From: Allohoeflea poritis | Lineage (GTDB): Bacteria; Pseudomonadota; Alphaproteobacteria; Rhizobiales; Rhizobiaceae | Reading direction: 5' to 3' | Assembly (NCBI RefSeq): GCF_027889715.1 | Contig: NZ_JAPJZH010000008.1 | Span: forward strand, 186,001 to 250,000 | DNA: 64,000 bases | Shown here: positions 7,226 to 15,997 of the stretch, one piece after another | Position numbering within the stretch: the first letter of the stretch is position 1 | How the letters are laid out: every line of letters begins with the position of its first letter | Program-made: the position numbers and the translations under genes | Notes under the pieces: model-generated | Seen by the model: the letters and a program-made list of their open reading frames with translations, nothing else | Told to the model about the DNA's origin: nothing | Databases searched by the model: none

Positions 7226-8344
7226 CTATTTTGAAGTGATTTCTTTGTCGTCCGGCGACGTCAGGTGGTTGAGCGCCTGGAAGGCGGCGGCTCCGTCGAG
7301 CACCCGGTGATCATAGGTCGCGCCGAGGATCGAACGGCCATCTTGCGGCGCGCTGTGCGCGACCATCAGCGAAACGAAGGGCGGCAGGATCGGCATGTGC
7401 CGCAGCACCGGCCAGCGCGCCATGCTGGAGATCGCGATCGTCGCGCCTTTCATATCTGCCGGCTGCAGCTTGCCGCGCATCGCCGAACGGTGGAGGCCGG
7501 CAAAGGCATCGACGAATTCCCTGGCATTCATGCCATCCGCCTCGTGGATGACCGGAAGGAACAGCTTTCCGCCGATATGGACGGTAAAGCCGAGATTGAC
7601 GCGGTCATAGACGAATTTGCGGCCGTTATGGACCGTGCTGTTGAGATCCGGATTATCCGATGCGTGCCGGACAAGCTGATAGGCCATCAGCGGCACCAGC
7701 GGACTGCTCAACAGTCCGTGCCGGTCCCGGAACCCCTGAGCAAAGGCCTGCCAGTCGGCCTCGTCATAGGCGGCTTCAAGATAGGTGGCGGCAGCTTCAT
7801 GAGCGTGCCATGAAACAGAATGGAGCATCGCCGCCTCATAGGCGCTGAATTCCGTGCTCTTCCCGCCGGCATCCGGCGCTCCGAATTGCGGAGCGGGGGG
7901 CCTTTCCGGTTCGGCAGGCGGCGCGTTCCCGGAAAGGAAGGCTTCGACATCCGATACTTTCAGGCGGGCGCCGGCGGCGGGAATGTCAACGGCGGAAAGC
8001 CCGTGTTTGCCGATCAGAGCCAGCGCGCCGGCCGTCGGCCGGTCGGTGCCGGCTTGTCCATCCACGGATTGCGGCGCAGGATCATTCTGCGGCACGGTCT
8101 CATCCGGCGTTTCGCCAAGCCAAAGAAGCACGGCGCCGACATCGAGCATTTGGCCCTGCGTGCCCGAAGTTTCGATAACGAATCCGTCCTCTTCCGCTTC
8201 CACGACGACCGTCGCTTTTTCGGACTCGACTTCCGCCACCGCCTGACCGGATTTCACTGCCTCGCCCGGCGAAACCAGAAAGGCGATGAGCTTGACCTCG
8301 TCGTCATTGTTGTTGATGCGCGGCACGTGGATCGGACGGGGCAT
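7226..8344 (-). CDS. 2-oxoacid dehydrogenase E2-like lipoyl acyltransferase (divergent)
   Basis: 372 residues with three parts. A lipoyl domain (about 1-77) has lipoyl lysine K43 in ESEKATVVVEA. A peripheral-subunit-binding-like segment follows at about 115-150 (LIGKHGLSAVDIPAAGARLKVSDVEAFL). A shortened catalytic domain ends in the diagnostic DHRVLDG (H346). The usual S-N-L-G-x-x-G segment is replaced by ISSMARWPVLRHMP, so the active-site surface is unusual. The start is ATG 8344, seven bases after the E1 stop; an in-frame upstream extension to 8377 would overlap E1 and is not needed. Canonical E2s transfer acyl groups from lipoyl to CoA. Here an ACP gene follows directly, so transfer to ACP is a reasonable but unproven alternative. 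Confidence 0.85.
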   Translation of the reverse strand: MPRPIHVPRINNNDDEVKLIAFLVSPGEAVKSGQAVAEVESEKATVVVEAEEDGFVIETSGTQGQMLDVGAVLLWLGETPDETVPQNDPAPQSVDGQAGTDRPTAGALALIGKHGLSAVDIPAAGARLKVSDVEAFLSGNAPPAEPERPPAPQFGAPDAGGKSTEFSAYEAAMLHSVSWHAHEAAATYLEAAYDEADWQAFAQGFRDRHGLLSSPLVPLMAYQLVRHASDNPDLNSTVHNGRKFVYDRVNLGFTVHIGGKLFLPVIHEADGMNAREFVDAFAGLHRSAMRGKLQPADMKGATIAISSMARWPVLRHMPILPPFVSLMVAHSAPQDGRSILGATYDHRVLDGAAAFQALNHLTSPDDKEITSK

Positions 8345-8351
8345 GGCGGGC

Positions 8352-10346
8352 TCAGAACATTTCCAGGATTTCAGCAATCAGCCGGTCGCGGTCCGGCAGG
8401 ACCTGCTCTTCCAGCGAGCGTGCCGACGGGATCGGCACCGGGGGCGGGCCGACGCGCAGGATATGGCCGTCAAAGCCGGCTTCGGCAAGGCTTGCCGCGA
8501 TCTCCGCGCCGACCCCGAATTCCGTCGGAGATTCCTCGGCAAGGACGATGCGCGGCCGGTCCGACAGCGCCGCGATCAGCGTGTTGCGCGGCAGCGGTGC
8601 GATCAGCGAAGGAAGAATGATCTCGACCGAGAGTTCCTCCTCGCGCTCCAGCTCTTCCGCGACCACTTCGACCAGGGGCGCCATACCGCCATAGGCAATA
8701 ATCGTGATGTCGGGTTCGTCCCTGCCATTTTGGAGCGTTGGAAAGAGGCCTGCCGCCGGATCGGAGGCGTGCGCCGCCAGCGCTTTGTAGCCATCCGGTT
8801 CGTTCGGTCGGCTATAGAGCAGCTTGTGCTCGAAAAAGACCGTCGGATGGTCCCAGTTCAGCACGGCGTTCTCCAGAAGCCCGCCCGCATCGTGCCGGTG
8901 GCTGCCATAGATCACGGTCAGGCCCGGCACGGAGGCGCAAAGGCTCTCCGGCGTCTGGCTGTGGGTCGCGCCATAGCCGCGTCCGCCGCCGCAGGCCGCG
9001 CGGATCACCAGCGGCACCGTCACCTCATCGAAGAGCGGCGGGAACTTGACCGCGTGATTGTAGATCTGGTCCATGCCGAGGCTCAGGAAATCGGCAAACA
9101 TGATCTCCACAATCGGCCGCTTGCCTGCCATGGCAAGACCGATCCCGGCGCCGACAATGCCGGCCTCGCTGATCGGGGTCGACAGGACACGGTCGGGATA
9201 GGCTGTTGTCAGACGCTCCGAGACCTTGAACGCGCCGCCATAGGGATCGTGCAGATCCTCGCCGAGCAGGATAACCTCGGGACTTTGCTCGAGCATACGG
9301 TGTAGCGCCGCGTTGAGCGCCTGACGCACCGTTCCGCCAACTTGCACGGTCTTTGCCTGAACCGGCTGATTGGGACCAAACGGGTGCAGCGGCACTTCGT
9401 CGAACTGCGCCGGCGGCGACTGCATCGCCTCATCGACGGCCGCTTTCAGAAAGTCGGCGTTGCTTTTCTCGATCGCCTGCCGCTCGGCATCCGGCAGGCG
9501 TTCTCCCAGCCGTGTCAGAGGATCGCGGGCCCGGATCGCGTCCATTTCCTCGCTGCCGCGCAGATCATCGCCCTTGCTGTGCGGCCCGAGCCGCATCGTG
9601 TCAATGACAAGGAAGCCGGGTGAACCCGTTTTCCTGACGGCGTCCACCGCCGCTTCGGCCCGCTCGAAAAAATCCGGTGCATCGTCGCTGACGCGCCATG
9701 TTTGAATCCCGAAAGCCTCGCCTCGCGCGGTCAGCGATCCGGCTGTCGTCATGTCGGTGGGCGTGGTCTGCGCGATGCTGTTGTTTTCGACCACGAAAAG
9801 CACCGGGACATCCCAGACACCCGCCAGGTTGAGCGATTCATAGACAAGCCCCTGCCCCAGCGTGCCGTCTCCGATGATCACCGCGACAATACCGCCGGCG
9901 CCATCCTGTTTTCGGGCCAGGGCCTCGCCCACCGCAATGGCCGTCATGCCGCCCTGAACGCCGCTGCTGTGAAAACCACGGTATGCCAGGTGCTGGCTGC
10001 CGCCATGTCCGCCGCACACGCCCGCCTCACGTCCCATGATTTCCGCGAAGAGACCCGCGAAATCGCCACTATAGGTGAGAAAATGCCCGTGATTGCGATG
10101 GTTTGAGAATATGGCGTCCCTGTCATGGTTGAGCGCCCGCACGACACCCATCTGGCAAAGTTCCTGGCCGAGGCAGGTATGGGTCGTGCCGGAAAGCTGG
10201 CCCTTGCTGAAAAGATCGAGCAGCGTTTCCTCGGAGCCGCGTATCAGATGTCCGAAGCCGTAGAGCGCCGCAGGGTCAAGCGGCAATTCCGGTTTCGACC
10301 TGCCGTCGAACCCGGGCCGCGTCTCAGCCGTCGGTTCAGATACCAT
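8352..10346 (-). CDS. Fused alpha-beta 2-oxoacid dehydrogenase E1 (thiamine-diphosphate enzyme)
   Basis: A 664-residue single-chain E1. The N-terminal half (about 1-320) is the alpha part, with THTCLGQE, NHRNHGHFL and the thiamine-diphosphate motif GDG...ENN (GDGTLGQGLVYESLNLAG to VVENNSIAQ). The C-terminal half (about 330-664) is the beta part: GEDLHDPYGGAFKVS, STPISEAGIVGAGIG, EIMFADFLSLGMDQIYN. Two-chain E1s are the rule in Alphaproteobacteria; fused forms occur in some branched-chain or acetoin-type enzymes. It decarboxylates a 2-oxo acid and loads the acyl group on the lipoyl arm of the next gene's product. It overlaps the methyltransferase stop by 11 bases. No E3 (dihydrolipoamide dehydrogenase) is in the window. 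Confidence 0.9.
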   Translation of the reverse strand: MVSEPTAETRPGFDGRSKPELPLDPAALYGFGHLIRGSEETLLDLFSKGQLSGTTHTCLGQELCQMGVVRALNHDRDAIFSNHRNHGHFLTYSGDFAGLFAEIMGREAGVCGGHGGSQHLAYRGFHSSGVQGGMTAIAVGEALARKQDGAGGIVAVIIGDGTLGQGLVYESLNLAGVWDVPVLFVVENNSIAQTTPTDMTTAGSLTARGEAFGIQTWRVSDDAPDFFERAEAAVDAVRKTGSPGFLVIDTMRLGPHSKGDDLRGSEEMDAIRARDPLTRLGERLPDAERQAIEKSNADFLKAAVDEAMQSPPAQFDEVPLHPFGPNQPVQAKTVQVGGTVRQALNAALHRMLEQSPEVILLGEDLHDPYGGAFKVSERLTTAYPDRVLSTPISEAGIVGAGIGLAMAGKRPIVEIMFADFLSLGMDQIYNHAVKFPPLFDEVTVPLVIRAACGGGRGYGATHSQTPESLCASVPGLTVIYGSHRHDAGGLLENAVLNWDHPTVFFEHKLLYSRPNEPDGYKALAAHASDPAAGLFPTLQNGRDEPDITIIAYGGMAPLVEVVAEELEREEELSVEIILPSLIAPLPRNTLIAALSDRPRIVLAEESPTEFGVGAEIAASLAEAGFDGHILRVGPPPVPIPSARSLEEQVLPDRDRLIAEILEMF

Positions 10347-11328
10347 GTCCGACCACCATGGCGGTCACTTCGGGCGGATTGTCATCGCCCGCCCGGCTCG
10401 GATGCCGCACCGTCAGATGCGCATGCACCGAAAGCCCGCCATCCTCCACCAGCCGCAGCAGTTCTTCCTCGCTGCGAAACAGGAAGATATGGTCGGGCTG
10501 CGGCGCATTGATCGCGCCGGTCAGGAAGGCGAGCCCGCCCGGTTCGAGACTGTCCCGGATCCGGCCGACCAGAGCCTTCGGGTCCGGCACATGCTCAAGA
10601 AGCTCCCCGCAGATAATGCGGCTTGCCTTTGGCAGATCCGGTGCGGCCAGAACGTCTTCAAGTCGCGTTTCGACCCGGGCGCCCGCCCCGCTGGCTCCGA
10701 GGACAGCCTTGCTGAAATCGAGGCTCTGCGGGCTGAGATCGATCAACAGGGATGGGCTGTTCGTCCACCGGCCAAGCGCCTCGACGCTGAGCAGTCCGTG
10801 GCCCGGCCCCCATTCCATGACGAGGCCTTGCGGATCATGTGGTGGCGCCAGGAATGCGTCCCGGTAAAACCGCAGCAATTGGTAGTGATGCGGCCACAGG
10901 AAATAGGTGCAGTAGAGCCCGACGAGATAATAGCCCTCCATAACGTCCGGATTGCTGTAGAAATCGTCCTTAAGCGACTGAAGTTCCTCGACACCTGCCG
11001 AGTATTGCCCGGTCTGCTTAAAGGCCACTTCCTCGCGCAGGATAGTGCTGCCGAGGCGCTGGAAGCCGCGCACGGCCCAGCTCGGAAACGCATTCTCCGG
11101 GAACGCTTTTTTCAGCAAATCGAGGCTGCGCTCGAAGTCGGCAAGATAGCCGTCGCCATAGTCCGCGCGCAGACCCTCGACAGCCGAGGCCGACGCGCCG
11201 AAAAGCGTCTTGTTCAGGCCATCCTGGAGCGCCGATACCAGCGGATACGAACCGGTCTTCAGGTCGTGCTTCATGTCGCGTGCAATCGATCCGTTTGCTG
11301 GTTCGGGATTGGTTGGACGGGATATCAT
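10336..11328 (-). CDS. Class I SAM-dependent methyltransferase
   Basis: About 330 residues. The SAM-binding motif I is VMEWGPGHGLLS, followed by an acidic strand end (SLLIDLSPQ), GELLEHVPDPKAL and a post-motif LEPGGLAFLTGA, all typical of class I methyltransferases. The N-terminal about 140 residues form a separate helical region of unknown function. The start is uncertain: TTG 11346, ATG 11328 and ATG 11274 are all in frame, and the GAGGGA before 11328 sits very close to the ATG. It is the first gene of the operon with E1, E2 and ACP, overlapping E1 by 11 bases, so its substrate may be the intermediate those proteins make. Methyl acceptor unknown. Confidence 0.82.
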   Translation of the reverse strand: MISRPTNPEPANGSIARDMKHDLKTGSYPLVSALQDGLNKTLFGASASAVEGLRADYGDGYLADFERSLDLLKKAFPENAFPSWAVRGFQRLGSTILREEVAFKQTGQYSAGVEELQSLKDDFYSNPDVMEGYYLVGLYCTYFLWPHHYQLLRFYRDAFLAPPHDPQGLVMEWGPGHGLLSVEALGRWTNSPSLLIDLSPQSLDFSKAVLGASGAGARVETRLEDVLAAPDLPKASRIICGELLEHVPDPKALVGRIRDSLEPGGLAFLTGAINAPQPDHIFLFRSEEELLRLVEDGGLSVHAHLTVRHPSRAGDDNPPEVTAMVVGHGI

Positions 11329-11384
11329 TCCCTCTGTAAAACGCAAAATAGGCGAATTGGTTTGAAACCGAAAGGCATAATCGG

Positions 11385-12437
11385 ATGGTCGAAATTCGAA
11401 CTTATGACGGCGACGGAAGCGACTTTGCCGAACTGTGTCTGCGCATACGCAAGCAGGAGGGCGAAGAGGAAAAATGGTCGCCGCTGTGGGATGCCGCCTA
11501 TCTGCGCCGCCAGATCGAGGCTCCGGCCGCCGACCGTGAATTGATGGTGGGCGCCTATGACGGCGAACGCCTTATCGGCTCCTTCTTTGCCGTTCCCTAC
11601 ATGTTCGATGTGCGCGGCGAGACGTTGGCCGGAACCTTCTCGACCTGCCTCATGATCGATCCCGCCTTTCGAGGGCTGACGCCCTATGTGATCGAGAAAC
11701 TGCGGCGGCGCCACCGCGACAATGGCTACGCTTTCTCGCTTGGCTTCGTCATGGGTGGCCCGAATTCCGGTCCCCATCAATGCTGGACGGGCTACGCGAA
11801 GGCCTATCCGAAGAATTTCCAGTTCATAACGGATGCCGGCTACTGGATCCGGGCCTTCGATCCGTCCGTGCTCGACGAAGCCGGTCGCGCCGAACAGGCC
11901 CGCGCAAACGCTGAACTTGGCGCGCGGCTGCAAAGCGGCGCCGATGCAGCGCCTGCCGGTATCGGGGTCAGGGCCTGTCGCCACGACGATCTCGGTGACT
12001 GTCTGGAACTGCTGAAAGCACAAAACGCACGGGCGGACTGGTCGATCCGCTGGGACCGCGACAGTCTGGGCCAATACCTGATCGGATCGGGCAAGACGGA
12101 TGCGCTGGTCGCCGAGCGCAACGGTTCCGTCGCCGGCGTGATCGGCCTGCACTGGCTCTCCGTGTGGAACGAAAGGGAAATACGCGGTGTCGTCATTGAC
12201 ATGCTGGCTGCCGGGGACGATCTGATCCGGCGCCACTTGCTTCAGGAGGCCTGCACACGGGCGCGGCAGGAAGGCGCGCAGGTCGCGACGGCACTGCGGT
12301 CGTCCATGTTCCGCGCACGCACCGTCATTCCGTCCGGCTTCCTGCCGGCGCCCGATCCCGGACGCCTGGTCGTATTGTTTGCCGATGAATCCATCGAAGC
12401 GTCAGCCTCCGACAGCTTCGAGCTGATGCTGCGCTGA
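11385..12437 (+). CDS. GNAT-fold acyltransferase, probably tandem-domain
   Basis: A 350-residue protein with GNAT features in both halves: LMVGAYDGERLIGSFFAVP, a beta-4 strand with a LMIDPAFRGLTPYVIEKLRRR acyl-CoA loop (R/Q-x-x-G-x variant), then a second region with DALVAERNGSVAGVIGLHWL and VVIDMLAAGDDLIRRHLLQEACTRAR. It is transcribed divergently from the methyltransferase gene and convergently with the aminotransferase gene (5 bases between ends), so it sits in the middle of the biosynthetic block. It may acylate an amine produced by the aminotransferase, drawing on acyl-ACP or acyl-CoA; this is inference. The GNAT assignment rests on overall pattern and is moderately sure. Confidence 0.7.
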   Translation: MVEIRTYDGDGSDFAELCLRIRKQEGEEEKWSPLWDAAYLRRQIEAPAADRELMVGAYDGERLIGSFFAVPYMFDVRGETLAGTFSTCLMIDPAFRGLTPYVIEKLRRRHRDNGYAFSLGFVMGGPNSGPHQCWTGYAKAYPKNFQFITDAGYWIRAFDPSVLDEAGRAEQARANAELGARLQSGADAAPAGIGVRACRHDDLGDCLELLKAQNARADWSIRWDRDSLGQYLIGSGKTDALVAERNGSVAGVIGLHWLSVWNEREIRGVVIDMLAAGDDLIRRHLLQEACTRARQEGAQVATALRSSMFRARTVIPSGFLPAPDPGRLVVLFADESIEASASDSFELMLR

Positions 12438-12442
12438 CGTGA

Positions 12443-13804
12443 TCAGATCCAGTTCGGAACTCTTGAAAGAATTCGCTTAAGGCCTGAAAAAGCCTCATCA
12501 AAATGCGAGTCCTCGAGAATGAAGGGCGGCAGCATCAGGATCCGGCTGCCGGCGATATGCACCCATAGGCCACGCGCGAAACAGGCCTTGGCCACCATAT
12601 CCATGGCTTCGGCGTCAAGCTGCTCGCGTCCGGCCGGATCGCGCACCAGATCGATCGCGAAGAGCATGCCGATGCCGCGCACATTGTCGACGACCTGCAG
12701 TTCCTTCAGTTCCTGGAGCCGCTCGAGAAACGCTTCACCCCGTGCCGCCGCATCGGCAATCAGATTGTCCCGCGTCAATATGTCGATGGCCGCGAGACCG
12801 GCCGCGCAGGCACCCGGATGGCCGGCATTGGTCGAGCCGTGGTTGAACCGCATGGCGTCCGTATCGGAAAGAAAAGCCTCCCAGATCTCATCGGTGGCAA
12901 CCGCCGCGCCCAGCGGGAAATAGCCTCCGCTGATCGCCTTGCCTAGGCACATGACATCGGGATCGAGATTGAACCGTTCCGAGGCGAACAGCGTCCCGGT
13001 GCGGCCGAAGCCCGTCGTCACCTCGTCGACCACCAGCTTGATGTCGTGGCGCTTGCAGGTCTCACTGATGATGTCGAAATAGGCCTGCCCCGGCACGATG
13101 GCGCCGCCCATGCCCTGCACCGGTTCGAGGATGAACATGGCGACCGTTTCAGGGCCTTCGGCGACAATGGCCTTTTCGAGCTGTTCGGCGCAGGCAATTT
13201 CGAAGGCTTCCCGCTCCGCCTCGGTCTGGCTGTCGCGATTAAACGGCTGCGCGATCTTCACGAAACCCGCCGGCATCGGCCCGAAGCCCTGCTGGTCGTC
13301 CGCAAATCCGGACGCCGCCAGTGCGCCGTAGGAAACGCCGTGATAGGCGTTCTCCAGCGAGATCACCTTGTATTTCCCCGAGCCCTTCCGGTGGAAGTAC
13401 TGGCGCACCATCTTGATGGCCGATTCCACCGACTCCGAACCGTTGGAAGTCAGAAAGACGCGGTTGAGGCGCTTCGGCGCGATCTCCGCTACCTTGCGGG
13501 CAAGATCGATCGCCGGTCGGTGCGCCGTGCGGAACAACGCCGCGAAACTCAGTTCGTTGAGCTGCTTGTGAACCGCCTCGATGATGTCCTGTCGGCCAAG
13601 GCCGAGCGGCGCATTCCACAGGCATGATGTCAGGTTCAGATAGCGCTTGTCGTTCTGGTCGTAGAGATACGGTCCCTCGCCACGTTCCACGACAATGTTC
13701 TGCGCGCCGAGAATCTTCTGCATCTGGCTGAACGGATGCCACAGGTGATAGTCCTCGCCGGCAGGGGCTTCCTGTTCGACGCTCTGCTGTTCGGATAGGC
13801 TCAT
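12443..13804 (-). CDS. Class III PLP aminotransferase (omega-transaminase-like)
   Basis: 453 residues of fold-type I, class III. The PLP lysine is K289 in CLGKAISGGY, the PLP-binding aspartate is D260 in VVDEVTTGFGR, and TSNGSESVE supplies the phosphate-binding turn. The N-terminal WHPFSQM resembles BioA and omega-transaminases. Such enzymes move an amino group between pyruvate or glutamate and terminal amines, beta-amino acids or polyamines. It overlaps the upstream SDR gene by 4 bases (ATGA), so the two form an operon. Two contexts compete: amine formation in the E1-E2-ACP block, or polyamine catabolism with the potFGHI importer 1 kb away. Confidence 0.9.
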   Translation of the reverse strand: MSLSEQQSVEQEAPAGEDYHLWHPFSQMQKILGAQNIVVERGEGPYLYDQNDKRYLNLTSCLWNAPLGLGRQDIIEAVHKQLNELSFAALFRTAHRPAIDLARKVAEIAPKRLNRVFLTSNGSESVESAIKMVRQYFHRKGSGKYKVISLENAYHGVSYGALAASGFADDQQGFGPMPAGFVKIAQPFNRDSQTEAEREAFEIACAEQLEKAIVAEGPETVAMFILEPVQGMGGAIVPGQAYFDIISETCKRHDIKLVVDEVTTGFGRTGTLFASERFNLDPDVMCLGKAISGGYFPLGAAVATDEIWEAFLSDTDAMRFNHGSTNAGHPGACAAGLAAIDILTRDNLIADAAARGEAFLERLQELKELQVVDNVRGIGMLFAIDLVRDPAGREQLDAEAMDMVAKACFARGLWVHIAGSRILMLPPFILEDSHFDEAFSGLKRILSRVPNWI

Positions 13805-14586
13805 GACTGCTGTTTCTCCGATGACACCATGGGAAGCGGAATGGTCCGGGTCCAGCCGAGCGGCAGTGTGCTGCCGGTGATCCAGCCGGCATCGCTGGAG
13901 GCCAGGAAGGCAACCGCGTTGGCGATGTCGTGGCGCGAGCCGGTGCCGAGCGGATGGCAGGCATTCACCTGGTCCCAGGCTTCCTGCGTGAAGTCTTTTG
14001 CGAAATCATGCAGCATCGGCGTATGGGCGAGCGCCGGCGCGATGCACACCGCGCGGATCTTCTTCGGCGCGACTTCCAGCGCCAGCGAATTGGTCAGCGC
14101 GATCACCGCCGCCTTGCTGGCACCGTAGGCCGCGTTCCCCGCGCAGGCATTTTCGGCCAGCACCGAAGCGATATTGACGATCACACCGCCCGGCGACGTC
14201 ATATGCGGCAACGCGGCGCGCGAAACACGGACCGTGCCTTTTACATTGACGTCGAAGGTAAAATCCCACTGTTCGTCGGTCAGATCCTCGAACAGGCCGA
14301 AACAGCTGACCCCGGCACAATTGACAACCGTGTCGATGCGGCCGAATTCCGAGACGGTCTCCGCAACCATGTTGTTGACGAAACCCGCATCCGTAATGTC
14401 GCCTTCATGCCAGCGAACCGATGCGCCGCGCCGCTCGAGCCGGCCGAGCAGACGTGACGGAGCGACCCGGTCCGTCAGCACCAGCGTTGCGCCCTCCTCG
14501 GCAAATTTTTCGGCAATGGCACCGCCGAAGCCGCGATCATTTGCGCCAGTCACCAGTACGATTGAATTCTCGAAACGTTGCGACAT
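13801..14586 (-). CDS. Short-chain dehydrogenase/reductase
   Basis: 261 residues of classical SDR. The cofactor motif is TGANDRGFG (about 13-21), the structural N-C-A-G lies at 89-92, and the catalytic residues are S141 in NIASV, Y154 and K158 in YGASK. Acidic or basic residues after beta-2 do not decide NAD from NADP (TDR suggests NAD). It is the first gene of an operon with the class III aminotransferase, and the two may oxidise an alcohol to a ketone or aldehyde and then aminate it. The gene is divergent from potF across a 285-base region. Confidence 0.9.
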   Translation of the reverse strand: MSQRFENSIVLVTGANDRGFGGAIAEKFAEEGATLVLTDRVAPSRLLGRLERRGASVRWHEGDITDAGFVNNMVAETVSEFGRIDTVVNCAGVSCFGLFEDLTDEQWDFTFDVNVKGTVRVSRAALPHMTSPGGVIVNIASVLAENACAGNAAYGASKAAVIALTNSLALEVAPKKIRAVCIAPALAHTPMLHDFAKDFTQEAWDQVNACHPLGTGSRHDIANAVAFLASSDAGWITGSTLPLGWTRTIPLPMVSSEKQQS

Positions 14587-14871
14587 GACAGACTGGCACC
14601 CCCACCTTGTTCATCGCTGTTCGGATTGGCCGACAAACCGGCATAGTAGCGACGTAGACACCAGCCGGAAACGCCTTTTTTCATCATTCATTCGTTTGCC
14701 CGTCAAAGGTGCGCGGCCGCGCCCTGCCGCCCATTTTTTCTCGACGCAGCGACGGCTGATGTGCAATCTAACGGCAAAACATCCGGTTTGCGGGCCAGCC
14801 GTGGATTACCCCCGGCGCATGCCCCCGCGAAACCGGGCAATTGGGCAGCAGACTGACAGCAGGGAACCACG

Positions 14872-15957
14872 ATGAAACTGATAAGATTTGCTCTCGCATT
14901 TTCTCTGACATTGTCCGCCGGTATGGCGATGGCCGAGGAAGTGCGTGTCTATAACTGGTCCGACTATATCGACGAGGAACTCCTGAAGAAGTTCGAAGAC
15001 GAGACGGGCGTCAAGCTGATCTACGACGTCTTCGATTCCAACGATGTGCTTGAAACCAAGCTGTTGGCCGGCAGCTCCGGCTATGATGTCGTGGTGCCCT
15101 CGGCCAGCTTCCTGCAGCGCCAGATACAGGCCGGCGTCTTCCAGCCGCTTGACCAGGAGAAACTTCCGAACAGCAAGAACCTGTGGGATCTGATCAAGCA
15201 GCGCACCGCACCCTACGACCCCGACAATGCCTATTCGGTCAACTACATGTGGGGCACCACCGGCATCGGCGTCAATGTCGACAAGGTCAGGGAAGCGCTC
15301 GGCGACGATGCGCCCATCGACTCGCTGGAGCTCGTCTTCAACCCGAAATACATGGAAAAACTCGCCGCCTGCGGCGTCCATTTCCTCGATGCCTCGGCGG
15401 AGATGATCCCGGCCGCACTCACCTATATCGGCGAAGATCCCAAAACGCAGGACACCGATATCATCGCCAAGACGGAACCTGTTCTGATGGCGGTGCGGCC
15501 CTATGTGACCAAGTTCCACAGCTCCGAATACATCAATGCGCTGGCCAATGGCGACATCTGCGTCGCATTCGGCTATTCGGGCGACATATTGCAGGCGCGC
15601 GACCGCGCCGACGAGGCCGAAAACGGCGTCACCATCGCATACAACGCGCCGAAGGAAGGCGCCGTGATGTGGTTTGACCAGATGGCGATCCCTGCCGATG
15701 CGCCCAATCCGGACGCCGCGCACAAGTTCCTCAACTTCATGATGGATCCCGAAAACATGGCCGCCGCCTCGAACTATGTCTATTACGCGAACGGCAATCT
15801 GGCCTCACAGGAATTCCTGGAAGAGGACGTCATCACCGATACGGCGATCTACCCGAACGAAGAGACGCTGAAGTCGCTCTATACGACGATCGCCTGGGTC
15901 CCGCGCACCCAGCGATACGTGACGCGGCTCTGGACCAAGATCAAGTCCGGCACCTGA
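14872..15957 (+). CDS. potF: Putrescine/spermidine ABC importer, periplasmic binding protein
   Basis: 361 residues: a cleavable signal (MKLIRFALAF to AMAMA) and a PotD/PotF-type binding domain beginning EVRVYNWSDYIDEELLKKFE. The N-W-S-D-Y-I segment and the GYSGDILQARDRA and WFDQMAIPADAPN blocks are hallmarks of polyamine receptors of the PotF branch. It delivers putrescine or a related diamine to the membrane permeases encoded next. It is the first gene of potFGHI; no clear promoter could be assigned in the 285-base upstream region. Substrate within the polyamine group is inferred. Confidence 0.92.
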   Translation: MKLIRFALAFSLTLSAGMAMAEEVRVYNWSDYIDEELLKKFEDETGVKLIYDVFDSNDVLETKLLAGSSGYDVVVPSASFLQRQIQAGVFQPLDQEKLPNSKNLWDLIKQRTAPYDPDNAYSVNYMWGTTGIGVNVDKVREALGDDAPIDSLELVFNPKYMEKLAACGVHFLDASAEMIPAALTYIGEDPKTQDTDIIAKTEPVLMAVRPYVTKFHSSEYINALANGDICVAFGYSGDILQARDRADEAENGVTIAYNAPKEGAVMWFDQMAIPADAPNPDAAHKFLNFMMDPENMAAASNYVYYANGNLASQEFLEEDVITDTAIYPNEETLKSLYTTIAWVPRTQRYVTRLWTKIKSGT

Positions 15958-15997
15958 CCGGATTTTCGCCGGAAGGACGCGTGCTCATGCGGGGGAC

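Noticed and set aside
14752-14802. ACGGCTG...CAGCCGT inverted repeat upstream of potF
   Set aside because: Seven-base arms 37 bases apart are expected by chance in GC-rich DNA.
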